The notes under the pieces were generated by a model. It had not been told where the DNA came from and ran no database searches. It saw only the letters and a list, made by a program, of their open reading frames with translations. Position numbers and translations under genes: made by a program. Shown here in pieces: positions 1 through 6,055 of a DNA stretch of 7,714 bases. The stretch spans positions 1 to 7,714 of the forward strand of contig JAQGOI010000180.1 of assembly GCA_028293685.1 (NCBI GenBank), read 5' to 3'. This DNA is from Lysobacteraceae bacterium. Its GTDB lineage: Bacteria; Pseudomonadota; Gammaproteobacteria; Xanthomonadales; Xanthomonadaceae. Position 1 is the stretch's first letter. Each line of letters begins with the position of its first letter.

Positions 1-1921
1 ACACCACGCCGCTGTTGGGTGTGTTGGTGAACTGCAGCGGATTGAGTCCGGGGAATGCGACTTCGTGCGCGACACCTTCGACGCCCATCGCGATCTTCGC
101 CACTTTCTTCAGCGCCGCATCCGTGCGTTCGATCGACGCACCTTCCGGCAGCTTCACGCCCGCGATCAGATAGAGCTTGTCCTGGATCGGTATGAATCCG
201 CGCGGCACCCACTGGAAGACCAGGCCGGTCGCCAGCAGAAGCACGGCGTATACCGCGAACACGCGGCCACGATGGCCAAGCGAGCGCGACACCACGCCGT
301 GGTAGCGCTGTGAGTTGCGCTTGAAGAACCGGTTGAATGGACGGAACGCCCAGCCGAACAGACGCTCGATCACGCGCGAAAGTGCGTCCGGCGCTGCCTC
401 CGTGCCAAGCCCGTGGTGGGGCTTGAGCAGCATGGCGGCCAGCGCCGGCGACAGCGTCAGGGAGTTGATCGCCGAGATCACCGTCGAGATGGCGATCGTC
501 ACCGCGAACTGCTTGTAGAACTGTCCGGTGACGCCCGTCAGGAACGCCATCGGCACGAATACCGCGCACAGCACCAGCGCGATCGCGATGATCGGTCCGG
601 AGACTTCCTTCATCGCCTGGTGCGCCGCCGCCAGCGGGGTCAGGCCTTCCTCGATGTTGCGCTCGACATTTTCGACCACGACGATGGCGTCGTCGACCAC
701 GATGCCGATCGCCAGCACCAGTCCGAACAATGTCAGCGTGTTGATCGAGAAGCCCAGCACGTACAGCACGGCGAACGTGCCGACCACCGACACCGGCACT
801 GCGATCAGCGGGATGATCGACGCGCGCCAGGTCTGCAGGACCAGGATCACCACCAGCACCACGAGCGCGATGGCTTCCAGCAGCGTGGTCACCACCGCCT
901 TGATCGAATCGCGCACGAAGATGGTGGTGTCGTACACCGTCCGGTATTCGACGCCCGGCGGAAAGCGCTGCGCCATGGCGTCCATCTTCGCGATGACCTG
1001 ATCGCGTATCTGCAGTGCATTGGCGCCGGGTGCCTGGAAAATGCCGATGGCGGCGGCATCCATGCCGTCGAGCCGCGCGCGCAGCGTGTAGTCGCCGGCA
1101 GCAAGCTCGATGCGTGCGACGTCGCCCAGGCGAACGATCTCGCCGTCGGTACCACTCTTGAGCACGACGTTGCGGAATTCCTCGGTCGAGCGGAGCCGGC
1201 CCTGCGCATTGATCAGGGTGAGGAAATCGCTGCCCGTGGGCATCGGCTCGGCACCGAGCTGGCCGGCCGAGACCTGGATGTTCTGTTCGCGGATCGCACG
1301 CACCACGTCGCCCGCCGTGAGGCCGCGCGACGCGACTTTGTCCGGATCCAGCCATACGCGCATCGCATAATCGCCGCCGCCGAACTGCTGCGCGTCGCCG
1401 ACGCCGGGCAGACGTGCCAGTGCGTCCTTGACGTGCAGGCGCATGTAGTTGCGCAGGTACAGCGTGTCGTACTTGCCGTTCGGCGACACCAGATGCACCA
1501 CCATCAGGAAAACCGGCGATTGCTTCTGCGTGGTCACGCCCTGGCGGCGCACGTCCTCGGGCAGTCGCGCCAGTGCCTGCGCGACACGGTTCTGCACGCG
1601 CACCGCGGCGTCATCGGCATTGGTGCCCGGCCGGAAGGTGACGGTCATCTGCAGCACGCCGTCGGAACCGGCGACCGACTTGAGGTACATCATGTTCTCG
1701 ACGCCGTTGATCGCTTCCTCGAGCGGTGTCGCTACGGTTTCGGCGATCACCTTGGGATTGGCGCCGGGATACGCCGTGCGCACCACCACCGACGGCGGTA
1801 CGACTTCCGGGTATTCACTGATCGGCAGCAGCGGGATCGCGATCAGGCCTGCGGCGAAGATCACGATCGACAGCACCGCTGCGAAGATCGGGCGATCGAT
1901 GAAGAATCTGGAAAAGTCCAT
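1..1921 (-). CDS. RND multidrug efflux pump inner-membrane subunit (HAE1 family, MexF/OqxB/SmeW-like), 3' end outside the window
   Basis: This is the proton-driven inner-membrane subunit of a tripartite drug efflux pump. It takes substrates from the periplasm or outer leaflet and works with the adaptor encoded upstream and an outer-membrane channel. 640 codons are visible and the frame is open to the left edge; full-length relatives have about 1,050 residues, so roughly 60% is present. The N-terminus MDFSRFFIDRPIF is the hallmark start of the group, with TM1 at about residues 11-31. The porter region follows, then TM2-TM6 at about 338-500. The proton-relay pair is D410-D411 in GIVVDDAIVVVENVER, matching AcrB D407/D408. 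A second large periplasmic loop begins near 570 and runs off the window. The start at 1921 has AAGGA six bases upstream. It is the last visible gene of the operon, 158 bp after the adaptor. Family assignment is very secure. Placement in the MexF/OqxB/SmeW group rests on remembered family sequence, so no symbol is given. Substrates cannot be read from sequence; relatives export chloramphenicol and quinolones. Confidence 0.97.
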   Translation of the reverse strand, partial: MDFSRFFIDRPIFAAVLSIVIFAAGLIAIPLLPISEYPEVVPPSVVVRTAYPGANPKVIAETVATPLEEAINGVENMMYLKSVAGSDGVLQMTVTFRPGTNADDAAVRVQNRVAQALARLPEDVRRQGVTTQKQSPVFLMVVHLVSPNGKYDTLYLRNYMRLHVKDALARLPGVGDAQQFGGGDYAMRVWLDPDKVASRGLTAGDVVRAIREQNIQVSAGQLGAEPMPTGSDFLTLINAQGRLRSTEEFRNVVLKSGTDGEIVRLGDVARIELAAGDYTLRARLDGMDAAAIGIFQAPGANALQIRDQVIAKMDAMAQRFPPGVEYRTVYDTTIFVRDSIKAVVTTLLEAIALVVLVVILVLQTWRASIIPLIAVPVSVVGTFAVLYVLGFSINTLTLFGLVLAIGIVVDDAIVVVENVERNIEEGLTPLAAAHQAMKEVSGPIIAIALVLCAVFVPMAFLTGVTGQFYKQFAVTIAISTVISAINSLTLSPALAAMLLKPHHGLGTEAAPDALSRVIERLFGWAFRPFNRFFKRNSQRYHGVVSRSLGHRGRVFAVYAVLLLATGLVFQWVPRGFIPIQDKLYLIAGVKLPEGASIERTDAALKKVAKIAMGVEGVAHEVAFPGLNPLQFTNTPNSGVV

Positions 1922-1927
1922 GGAGGT

Positions 1928-1932
1928 TCCTT
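1928..1932 (-). promoter_or_regulatory. Ribosome binding site of the RND pump gene
   Basis: AAGGA on the minus strand, with six bases to the ATG at 1921-1919. It gives the pump gene its own initiation site, unlike the two upstream junctions in this operon, which rely on ATGA overlap. Confidence 0.7.
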
Positions 1933-1942
1933 GGCGGCGTCT

Positions 1943-1963
1943 GGCCGCATGGGGTCAGCGGCC
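1943..1963 (-). repeat. Short inverted repeat in the pump gene leader
   Basis: GGCCGC at 1943-1948 and GCGGCC at 1958-1963 form a perfect 6-bp stem with a 9-base loop, ending about 11 bases before the pump's Shine-Dalgarno sequence. No U-run follows, so it is unlikely to terminate transcription. It may influence pump translation together with the larger hairpin upstream. In DNA this GC-rich such stems also arise by chance. Confidence 0.3.
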
Positions 1964-2000
1964 CCGAAAACCGGTGCCGCGCTTGTGGAATTCGACTTGA

Positions 2001-2046
2001 CCGGCCGCCCTGCGTGCGAGGAGGGAGGGGAGAGCAGGACGGCCGG
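2001..2046 (-). repeat. Strong inverted repeat in the adaptor-pump spacer
   Basis: Left arm 2001-2013 (CCGGCCGCCCTGC) and right arm 2034-2046 (GCAGGACGGCCGG) pair at 12 of 13 positions around a 20-base loop. The loop is G/A-rich on the + strand and therefore C/U-rich in the operon mRNA. The element lies 34 bases after the adaptor stop and about 70 bases before the pump ATG. A stem this GC-rich within an operon could stabilise the upstream message, attenuate the pump transcript, or bind a protein. No U-tract follows, which argues against a simple terminator. The structure is seen; the role is inferred. Confidence 0.55.
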
Positions 2047-2079
2047 CGGTCGGAACGCGCTAGGTCGGTGCGGACTGCA

Positions 2080-3285
2080 TCACTTGACCTCCGCCACACT
2101 GGCTACCTGCAATGGCGGCGCCGATGCGCCCATCGCGACGGTTTTCGGATCCACCGGCATGCCCGGGAAGAACACTTTCTGCACACCGTCGACGATCACC
2201 TTGTCGCGCGACGACAGGCCGGACTCGACGACGCGCAGGCCGTCGACGACACGTCCGGCAACGATGTCCTTGCGCACGGCCTTGTTCTGCGGCCCCAGCA
2301 CGTAGACGTACTTGCGGTCCTGGTCGGTGAGCACGGCTTTGTCATCCACCAGCATGGCCCTGGCCTGGTTGCCGCCTTCCAGTTGCACGCGTGCGAACAG
2401 TCCCGGCGTGAATACATGATCCGGGTTGGGCAGGACCGCGCGCGCGCGGATCGTGCCGGTGCGCGGATCGACCTGGTTGTCGATGAAATCGACCGTGCCT
2501 TCGTGCGGATAACCGGTTTCGTTGGCGAGGCCGACGCGGACGGGATTGTGCGATTGCGAGCGTTGGCCGTTGCGCGCCAGTTCGTTGTAGCGCAGGAACG
2601 TCTGCTCGTCGCTGTCGAAGTACACGTGCACCGGATCCAGCGACACCACGGTGGTCAGCAACGAGGTGTCGGCCTGTGCGAGATTGCCCTGGGTCAGCAT
2701 CGCGCGTCCGACCAGTCCGTCGATGGGCGAGCGGACCTGGGTGAACTGCAGGTCCAGGCGCGCCGATTGAACGGCGGCTTCGGCGGAGTGTACGGCCGCA
2801 TTGCCTTCCGCAGTGGCCGCCGTGCGCGTCTCGAAGTCTTCGCGCGAGATCGCCTTGGCTTCGACCAGCGCGCGCGCGCGCGTGTCCTGCGTCTGCGCCA
2901 GATGCGCCTGGCTGCGTGCGCGCTCGAGTTCCGCCAAGGCATGGTCCAGGTCGGCCTGGTAACGACGCTGGTCGATGACGAACAGCAGGTCGCCTTTCCT
3001 GACCTCCTGGCCTTCGCGGTAGGCGACTCGCTCGACGTAGCCGCTCACGCGCGGTCGCAACTCCACGGTTTCCACCGCGCTGACGCGGCCGGTGAACGCA
3101 TCCCACTGCTGCACATCCCTGGACAGCACGGTCGCCACGCTGACCGACGGCGGAGGCGGCATGGACGCGTTGCCGGCGGCGCTGCTGTCGCAACCCGCAG
3201 TTATCAATGCCATCAAAACGCCTGTCGCCAGCGCCAGCAATGGCAGGCCGGTTCCGGACCGGGCCAGTGATTTTCGTGGGCTCAT
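2080..3285 (-). CDS. RND efflux periplasmic adaptor lipoprotein (membrane fusion protein, MexE/OqxA/SmeV-like)
   Basis: This periplasmic adaptor bridges the inner-membrane pump encoded next in the operon to an outer-membrane channel. The protein has 401 residues, normal for the family. A signal peptide ends in LITAGC, giving a lipidated Cys32; Thr at -3 is slightly off the strict lipobox but allowed. The domain order is as expected: first lipoyl half at about 70-107 (VSGYVERVAYREGQEVRKGD), alpha-hairpin about 110-175 (Ala/Arg/Glu-rich), second lipoyl half about 178-215 (VRSPIDGLVG), beta-barrel about 218-300 with the family motif DPRTGTIRARAVLPNPD at 273-289, and a membrane-proximal domain to about 385. 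The start at 3285 forms an ATGA overlap with the stop of the SDR gene. A weak AGG lies ten bases upstream, so its translation is probably coupled to the SDR gene. Two uninterrupted CG-dinucleotide tracts lie within the gene. Family is certain; the exact subgroup is inferred from the pump and the neighbours. Confidence 0.96.
   Translation of the reverse strand: MSPRKSLARSGTGLPLLALATGVLMALITAGCDSSAAGNASMPPPPSVSVATVLSRDVQQWDAFTGRVSAVETVELRPRVSGYVERVAYREGQEVRKGDLLFVIDQRRYQADLDHALAELERARSQAHLAQTQDTRARALVEAKAISREDFETRTAATAEGNAAVHSAEAAVQSARLDLQFTQVRSPIDGLVGRAMLTQGNLAQADTSLLTTVVSLDPVHVYFDSDEQTFLRYNELARNGQRSQSHNPVRVGLANETGYPHEGTVDFIDNQVDPRTGTIRARAVLPNPDHVFTPGLFARVQLEGGNQARAMLVDDKAVLTDQDRKYVYVLGPQNKAVRKDIVAGRVVDGLRVVESGLSSRDKVIVDGVQKVFFPGMPVDPKTVAMGASAPPLQVASVAEVK
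2437..2448. repeat. (CG)6 tract inside the adaptor gene
   Basis: An uninterrupted run of six CG dinucleotides encoding the Arg-Ala-Arg-Ala part of the TIRARAVLP segment. A two-base slip here would frameshift the adaptor near residue 282. Confidence 0.8.
2869..2882. repeat. (CG)7 tract inside the adaptor gene
   Basis: Seven uninterrupted CG dinucleotides encode the TRARAL stretch (about residues 135-140) of the adaptor's alpha-hairpin. Such a tract can adopt left-handed DNA and is prone to two-base slippage, which would truncate the adaptor. Its presence may simply reflect Arg/Ala codons at very high GC. Confidence 0.85.
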
Positions 3286-4199
3286 CGTGGCGCTACCTCG
3301 TTACGAAGCGAAAGAAAGGGGAAGGTCTGGTTGGATGCCGAATCATCGGTGCCGTACGCATAGGCTCGTGGTTGCGTCGCGCTGCCGCTATCCGAATCTG
3401 GCGGTGCGTTCGCGTCGGTTGCGCCGCGCAGACGCTGCAAGGTGCGGGTCAGCCACTGTTCGGCGGACGCGCTTGTAAAGTCGCTCCGCGCTGAGGCACC
3501 GCCGTACGACACGACCGGGCCCGCTTCGCCGTCCGCAGCACTGCGCTGTATCAGTGCCATTGCGCGTTGGCCGATCGACAATGCGGTCGGCCATTGCGGG
3601 CAATCACTGGTACGTGGGCGGCCGGTGCAAACGGGCTGATCGACAGACAGCAGTTGCACGCGCACATCAAATGCGCGGGCTTCGTCGTGCAACACCTGGA
3701 CGAGCATGCGCAGTGCGGCCGCGGCGACCGAGACGTGGCCGTAACCGGACCACGGCAAAGCGCTGCCGGGGCCACCGATCACGACATAGGTCCCACCGCG
3801 CCCGGCATCGGCCAACAAGGGAAGCAGTTGCTGCGCTGCCGACAGATGTGGAAGCAGGTTGTCTGCCAGCTGCTGACAAAGCGTGGCCGTAGGGTGGTCC
3901 AGCAAGCGCCCGCGAACCGTGCCGCCCGATACGGCGTCGATCACGCCGGCGATCGGGCGTTCGAGGTTCCGGATCGCGATGCTGAGCGCTGTGCTATCGG
4001 CATCCGAAGCCACGGAGCCTTCGAGCACCACCAGGTCGGGATTGTCGTCGTGCAATGCCTGCAGGCGCTTGAGGCCCGGGCCGTCAGAGTCGACCGCGAT
4101 GACCGATTGACCCGTCTCCAGCGCGGCCCGGACAACGCCCTGCCCGATAATGCCGCTGGCGCCCAGAACCAGAATCGGCCATTGGATTGGACCACTCAT
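3282..4199 (-). CDS. SDR-fold NAD(P)-binding protein with degenerate active site, first SDR of a smeU1-like efflux operon
   Basis: This 305-residue Rossmann-fold protein belongs to the short-chain dehydrogenase/reductase superfamily. The nucleotide-binding loop is GASGIIG at 13-19. Asp37 after the second strand (VIAVDSDGP) suggests NAD(H) rather than NADP(H). DAVSGG at 89-93 sits where the usual NNAG lies. Asn114 and Tyr153 of the classical tetrad are present, but in YGHVS the Lys is Ser157. The usual catalytic Ser position falls in IGGPGS, with Gly142/Gly143 there and Ser146 nearby. The catalytic centre is therefore incomplete, and it may bind dinucleotide or act by another mechanism. The last ~45 residues are a polar, Asp/Ser-rich tail. 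The ATG at 4199 is chosen because its ATGA overlaps the upstream gene's stop; an in-frame extension to 4319 would run through that gene. Its own stop overlaps the adaptor ATG. In S. maltophilia the efflux operon smeU1-V-W-U2-X also starts with an SDR gene. Substrate is unknown. Confidence 0.9.
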   Translation of the reverse strand: MSGPIQWPILVLGASGIIGQGVVRAALETGQSVIAVDSDGPGLKRLQALHDDNPDLVVLEGSVASDADSTALSIAIRNLERPIAGVIDAVSGGTVRGRLLDHPTATLCQQLADNLLPHLSAAQQLLPLLADAGRGGTYVVIGGPGSALPWSGYGHVSVAAAALRMLVQVLHDEARAFDVRVQLLSVDQPVCTGRPRTSDCPQWPTALSIGQRAMALIQRSAADGEAGPVVSYGGASARSDFTSASAEQWLTRTLQRLRGATDANAPPDSDSGSATQPRAYAYGTDDSASNQTFPFLSLRNEVAPR

Positions 4200-4453
4200 G
4201 GGATTTTTAGTCCCGCATTCGGGACGATGTGATGCCGGGCGGCATGGGACTGCAGGGCGCCTGCCAGAGGAAGGATTGCGAGCAGCAAAGGCAATCCGAC
4301 CACGAACATCAACACCCATCCCATGAGCAATACATCGTGGTTTCCAGCCTCATTTGCGAATTTCAGCGCCTTGACCGCCAGCCAGACCAGGGCCGAAACG
4401 GCCAGGAGCCCGGGGGCGAGAAGGAGGATGTGCAGGAGGTGCAAGCGGCGCAT
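4196..4453 (-). CDS. Small two-helix membrane protein, first gene of the efflux operon, function unknown
   Basis: This 85-residue hydrophobic protein is not one I recognise. Two transmembrane helices are likely, at about residues 5-29 (LLHILLLAPGLLAVSALVWLA) and 41-65 (VLLMGWVLMFVVGLPLLLAI). A short polar loop with Asn, Glu, His and Asp lies between them, and a His/Lys-containing tail follows (SHAARHHIVPNAGLKIP). The N-terminus MRRLH suggests it stays inside. The ATG at 4453 has AGG nine bases upstream. An in-frame TTG at 4498 would add 15 residues but has no comparable site. The stop overlaps the SDR start in an ATGA, so the two are very likely translated together. First position in the pump operon suggests an accessory role for the pump or a membrane-stress link, by context only. 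No known Sme, Mex or Oqx component of this size comes to mind. Confidence 0.8.
   Translation of the reverse strand: MRRLHLLHILLLAPGLLAVSALVWLAVKALKFANEAGNHDVLLMGWVLMFVVGLPLLLAILPLAGALQSHAARHHIVPNAGLKIP
4210..4225 (-). repeat. Hairpin just upstream of the SDR start codon
   Basis: GTCCCG (4210-4215) and CGGGAC (4220-4225) form a perfect 6-bp stem with a 4-base loop. It lies inside the last codons of the small membrane protein gene, 11 bases before the SDR ATG at 4199. No good Shine-Dalgarno sequence lies between stem and start; the A-rich stretch there is single-stranded. Ribosomes finishing the upstream gene would melt the stem, which fits coupled translation. The coupling role is inferred. 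Confidence 0.5.
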
Positions 4454-4503
4454 CGTGGCGGGCCTCGGTGGAATGAGTCGCAGCCTACCGGCCCGCAAGG
4501 CAC

Positions 4504-4531
4504 TTGATTAGTCACTAATTCAGGGAATAAT
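4504..4531 (+). promoter_or_regulatory. Candidate promoter of the LysR-type regulator
   Basis: TTGATT (4504-4509) and AATAAT (4526-4531) with a 16-base spacer resemble sigma-70 -35 and -10 boxes. They would start transcription about 40 bases before the ATG at 4578. The palindrome at 4507-4519 covers the -35 and spacer, as expected for autorepression, which is usual in LysR-type regulators. Confidence 0.45.
4507..4519. promoter_or_regulatory. Perfect palindrome, candidate LysR-type operator
   Basis: ATTAGT-C-ACTAAT is a perfect 6+1+6 dyad in the divergent region. LysR-type regulators bind dyads built around T-N11-A; here t4505 and a4517 meet that spacing loosely. It is the only AT-rich perfect dyad in this region and is placed to act on both promoters. 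Binding by the adjacent regulator is inferred from position. Confidence 0.55.
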
Positions 4532-4577
4532 TGTCCCAACACCGGGCCAATCGCCCATCACCCACTGGAGCACGCCG

Positions 4578-5624
4578 ATGTCCCGCGATCTCAACGACAC
4601 ACTGATCTTCGTCAAGGTCGCCGAGCACGGCAGTTTCGTTTCCGCCGCGCGCGCACTGCGCCTGCCCAAAACCACCGTGAGCCGCAAGGTTCAGGACCTG
4701 GAAACACGGTTGGGTGCGCAGCTCCTGCATCGCACCACGCGCAAGCTTGGATTGACCGAAGCCGGAAACATCTACTTCGAACATTGCCAGCGCATCGCGC
4801 GCGATCTGGACGAAGCCGAGAGCGCGGTCGGTCAGCTGCAAGGCGGACCACGCGGATGGTTGCGCTTTACCGCGCCCTACTCGATCGGGATCACATGGAT
4901 CGCGCCGTTGCTGGGCGCCTTCCACGCGCGCCACCCCGAGGTGCGTGTCGAGATGGTGCTCACCAATGAATCGCTCGACCTGATCGACAAGGAAATCGAC
5001 GTTGCGCTGCGCATCGGCAGCCTCCCGGATTCGAGTCTTGTCGCGCGTCGCCTGGCCGTTTTCCGCACGCAGATCTACGCAAGTCCTGCGTACCTGGCCC
5101 GGTTTGGCGAACCGCTGCATCCCGATGACCTGCAGCACCACCGCACGCTCGGCTTTCCGAAGTTTCGTCGCAACGGCGATTACATCTGGCCGCTGAGCGA
5201 CGGCGAGCGCAGTGCCGACTTCCGGATCGATCCCATCCTGGTCGCCAACGACCCAGCCGCCTTGAAGGGCGCACTGTTGTGCGGCGAAGGGTTGATGCTC
5301 GCCAGCGACGTCACGATCAAGGCGTACGCCGAGCAGGGATACGTTCAACGCGTGCTGGCCGGATGGACGGGGCCCGAGATGGACTTCAATGCGGTCTTTC
5401 CGCGCGGTCCTGCCTCACCCAAGGTGCGTGCGTTCGTCGATTTCCTGGTCGAGCAACTCAACTTCGATGCCGATTACATGCAGGAGCTTTGCCCCGACCG
5501 TAAACGCCTGGCCGAAGCAGGCAAGGCCGCCGCAACCGCCGTGCAGACAGCCGTCGATCAGCGGCGCCTGGTCGAGACGACGGCCAAGCAATTGGCGACG
5601 GTGGATGCGTTGCAACCGGCTTGA
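4578..5624 (+). CDS. LysR-family transcriptional regulator (CrgA-like subgroup), divergent to the efflux operon
   Basis: This 348-residue cytoplasmic DNA-binding regulator probably controls the divergent pump operon and itself. A winged helix-turn-helix occupies residues 5-63 (FVKVAEHGSFVSAARALRLP, then TTVSRKVQDLE and LLHRTTRKLGLTEAG). A linker helix follows to about 88, and a co-inducer domain runs from about 92 to 297 (LRFTAPYSIG, DVALRIGSLPDSSLVARRL, VANDPAALKGALLCGEGLM), resembling the CrgA/AphB-type subgroup. LysR proteins usually end near 300; this one carries about 50 extra residues, Ala/Arg/Gln-rich and probably helical. Cysteines are at 70, 235 and 305. The ATG at 4578 has GGAG seven bases upstream. 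The arrangement matches smeRv opposite smeU1VWU2X in S. maltophilia, and in function mexT with mexEF-oprN. The effector is unknown. Family and start are secure; the target is inferred from position. Confidence 0.95.
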   Translation: MSRDLNDTLIFVKVAEHGSFVSAARALRLPKTTVSRKVQDLETRLGAQLLHRTTRKLGLTEAGNIYFEHCQRIARDLDEAESAVGQLQGGPRGWLRFTAPYSIGITWIAPLLGAFHARHPEVRVEMVLTNESLDLIDKEIDVALRIGSLPDSSLVARRLAVFRTQIYASPAYLARFGEPLHPDDLQHHRTLGFPKFRRNGDYIWPLSDGERSADFRIDPILVANDPAALKGALLCGEGLMLASDVTIKAYAEQGYVQRVLAGWTGPEMDFNAVFPRGPASPKVRAFVDFLVEQLNFDADYMQELCPDRKRLAEAGKAAATAVQTAVDQRRLVETTAKQLATVDALQPA

Positions 5625-5746
5625 CGGACGGCCTTGCCGAGCATCGGTGGGTTTCCGCAAGCGTCAGAAAAGCCTTACAGCAAGGCGGGTCTGCGGCTGA
5701 CTGTCTGCGCCAGGAAGACGCGGCACAGTACGCATGGACCGGAAGA

Positions 5747-5798
5747 GCCCGACCACATGCCCGACCACCGCAACCCGATGCCGGGGTTGGACGTGGTC
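5747..5798. repeat. Direct repeat plus two-step hairpin upstream of the 70-residue gene
   Basis: GCCCGACCAC occurs at 5747-5756 and again at 5759-5768. The second copy's GACCAC (5763-5768) pairs with GTGGTC (5793-5798), and inside this CAACCC (5771-5776) pairs with GGGTTG (5784-5789) around a 7-base loop. The internal bulge is 2 bases on one side and 3 on the other. It lies 123 bases after the regulator stop and 44 bases before the small gene's ATG. No T-run follows, so an operator or RNA element is as likely as a terminator. The 218-bp gap 5625-5842 otherwise shows no gene. Confidence 0.45.
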
Positions 5799-5842
5799 AG
5801 GTCATCACGGCTCGGTCCGACCTGTCACCTTGGAGCGCCACG

Positions 5843-6055
5843 ATGGAACGACGGATTGTCAGCGTGGGACTTGGCACGTACGGCTGGCGCGTCGAAATGC
5901 CGGAACGCCAGCCGATCACCATCGCGGAAATGCAGCGGGCGATCGTCATGGCCTGCAATCTGGCAAGAGTCGATCACCAGATCAGCGGGCAACCCACAGC
6001 CGTCAAGGTGCGAATGAACTGCGGCGACGGAGTGATGATCGGATTCTGCGGCTGA
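5843..6055 (+). CDS. Small hypothetical protein (70 residues), DUF2188-like pattern
   Basis: A 70-residue soluble protein without signal peptide or transmembrane segment; I do not recognise it with confidence. The ATG at 5843 has GGAG seven bases upstream, exactly as at the regulator gene, and this decides the start; the frame is open further upstream without a usable start site. The layout is a short beta stretch ending in YGWRVEMPE (13-21), an amphipathic helix (ITIAEMQRAIVMACNLARVD, 25-44), and a strand pair ending GDGVMIGFCG. This strand-helix-strand order (W-x-V, helix ending in LAR, then V-x-V and a Gly turn) resembles small DUF2188-type proteins. Cysteines are at 38, 60 and 69. It lies downstream of the regulator but is separated by 218 bp with a hairpin, so it is probably its own unit. 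Real gene likely; function unknown. Confidence 0.65.
   Translation: MERRIVSVGLGTYGWRVEMPERQPITIAEMQRAIVMACNLARVDHQISGQPTAVKVRMNCGDGVMIGFCG

Larger units (their letters stand above)
4454..4577. promoter_or_regulatory. Divergent control region between the efflux operon and its LysR-type regulator
   Basis: These 124 bases separate the start of the minus-strand efflux operon from the plus-strand regulator gene and must hold both promoters. An AT-rich core at about 4504-4534 stands out from GC-rich surroundings and contains the palindrome and the regulator's candidate promoter. A GGGA-N7-TCCC inverted repeat at 4523-4537 lies beside it. For the efflux operon, TTGGGA at 4539-4534 on the minus strand is a possible -35, but no convincing -10 is correctly spaced. 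That fits an activator-dependent promoter, though it does not prove one. Confidence 0.65.

Noticed and set aside
413..2305. Long plus-strand open frame (630 codons) opposite the pump gene
   Set aside because: Its translation is Arg/His/Asp/Gln-rich with no domain features. It is the antisense shadow of the GC-rich pump gene.
2014..3270. Plus-strand open frame (418 codons) opposite the adaptor gene
   Set aside because: Low-complexity basic composition and full overlap with a clear family member on the other strand; a shadow.
4200..4319. 40-residue N-terminal extension of the SDR protein
   Set aside because: It would run through the small membrane protein gene and is not needed by the fold. 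The ATGA overlap at 4196-4199 marks the natural start, with the Rossmann strand following directly.
4515..5348. Minus-strand open frame (277 codons) opposite the LysR gene
   Set aside because: Antisense shadow of an unmistakable regulator gene; no family resemblance of its own.
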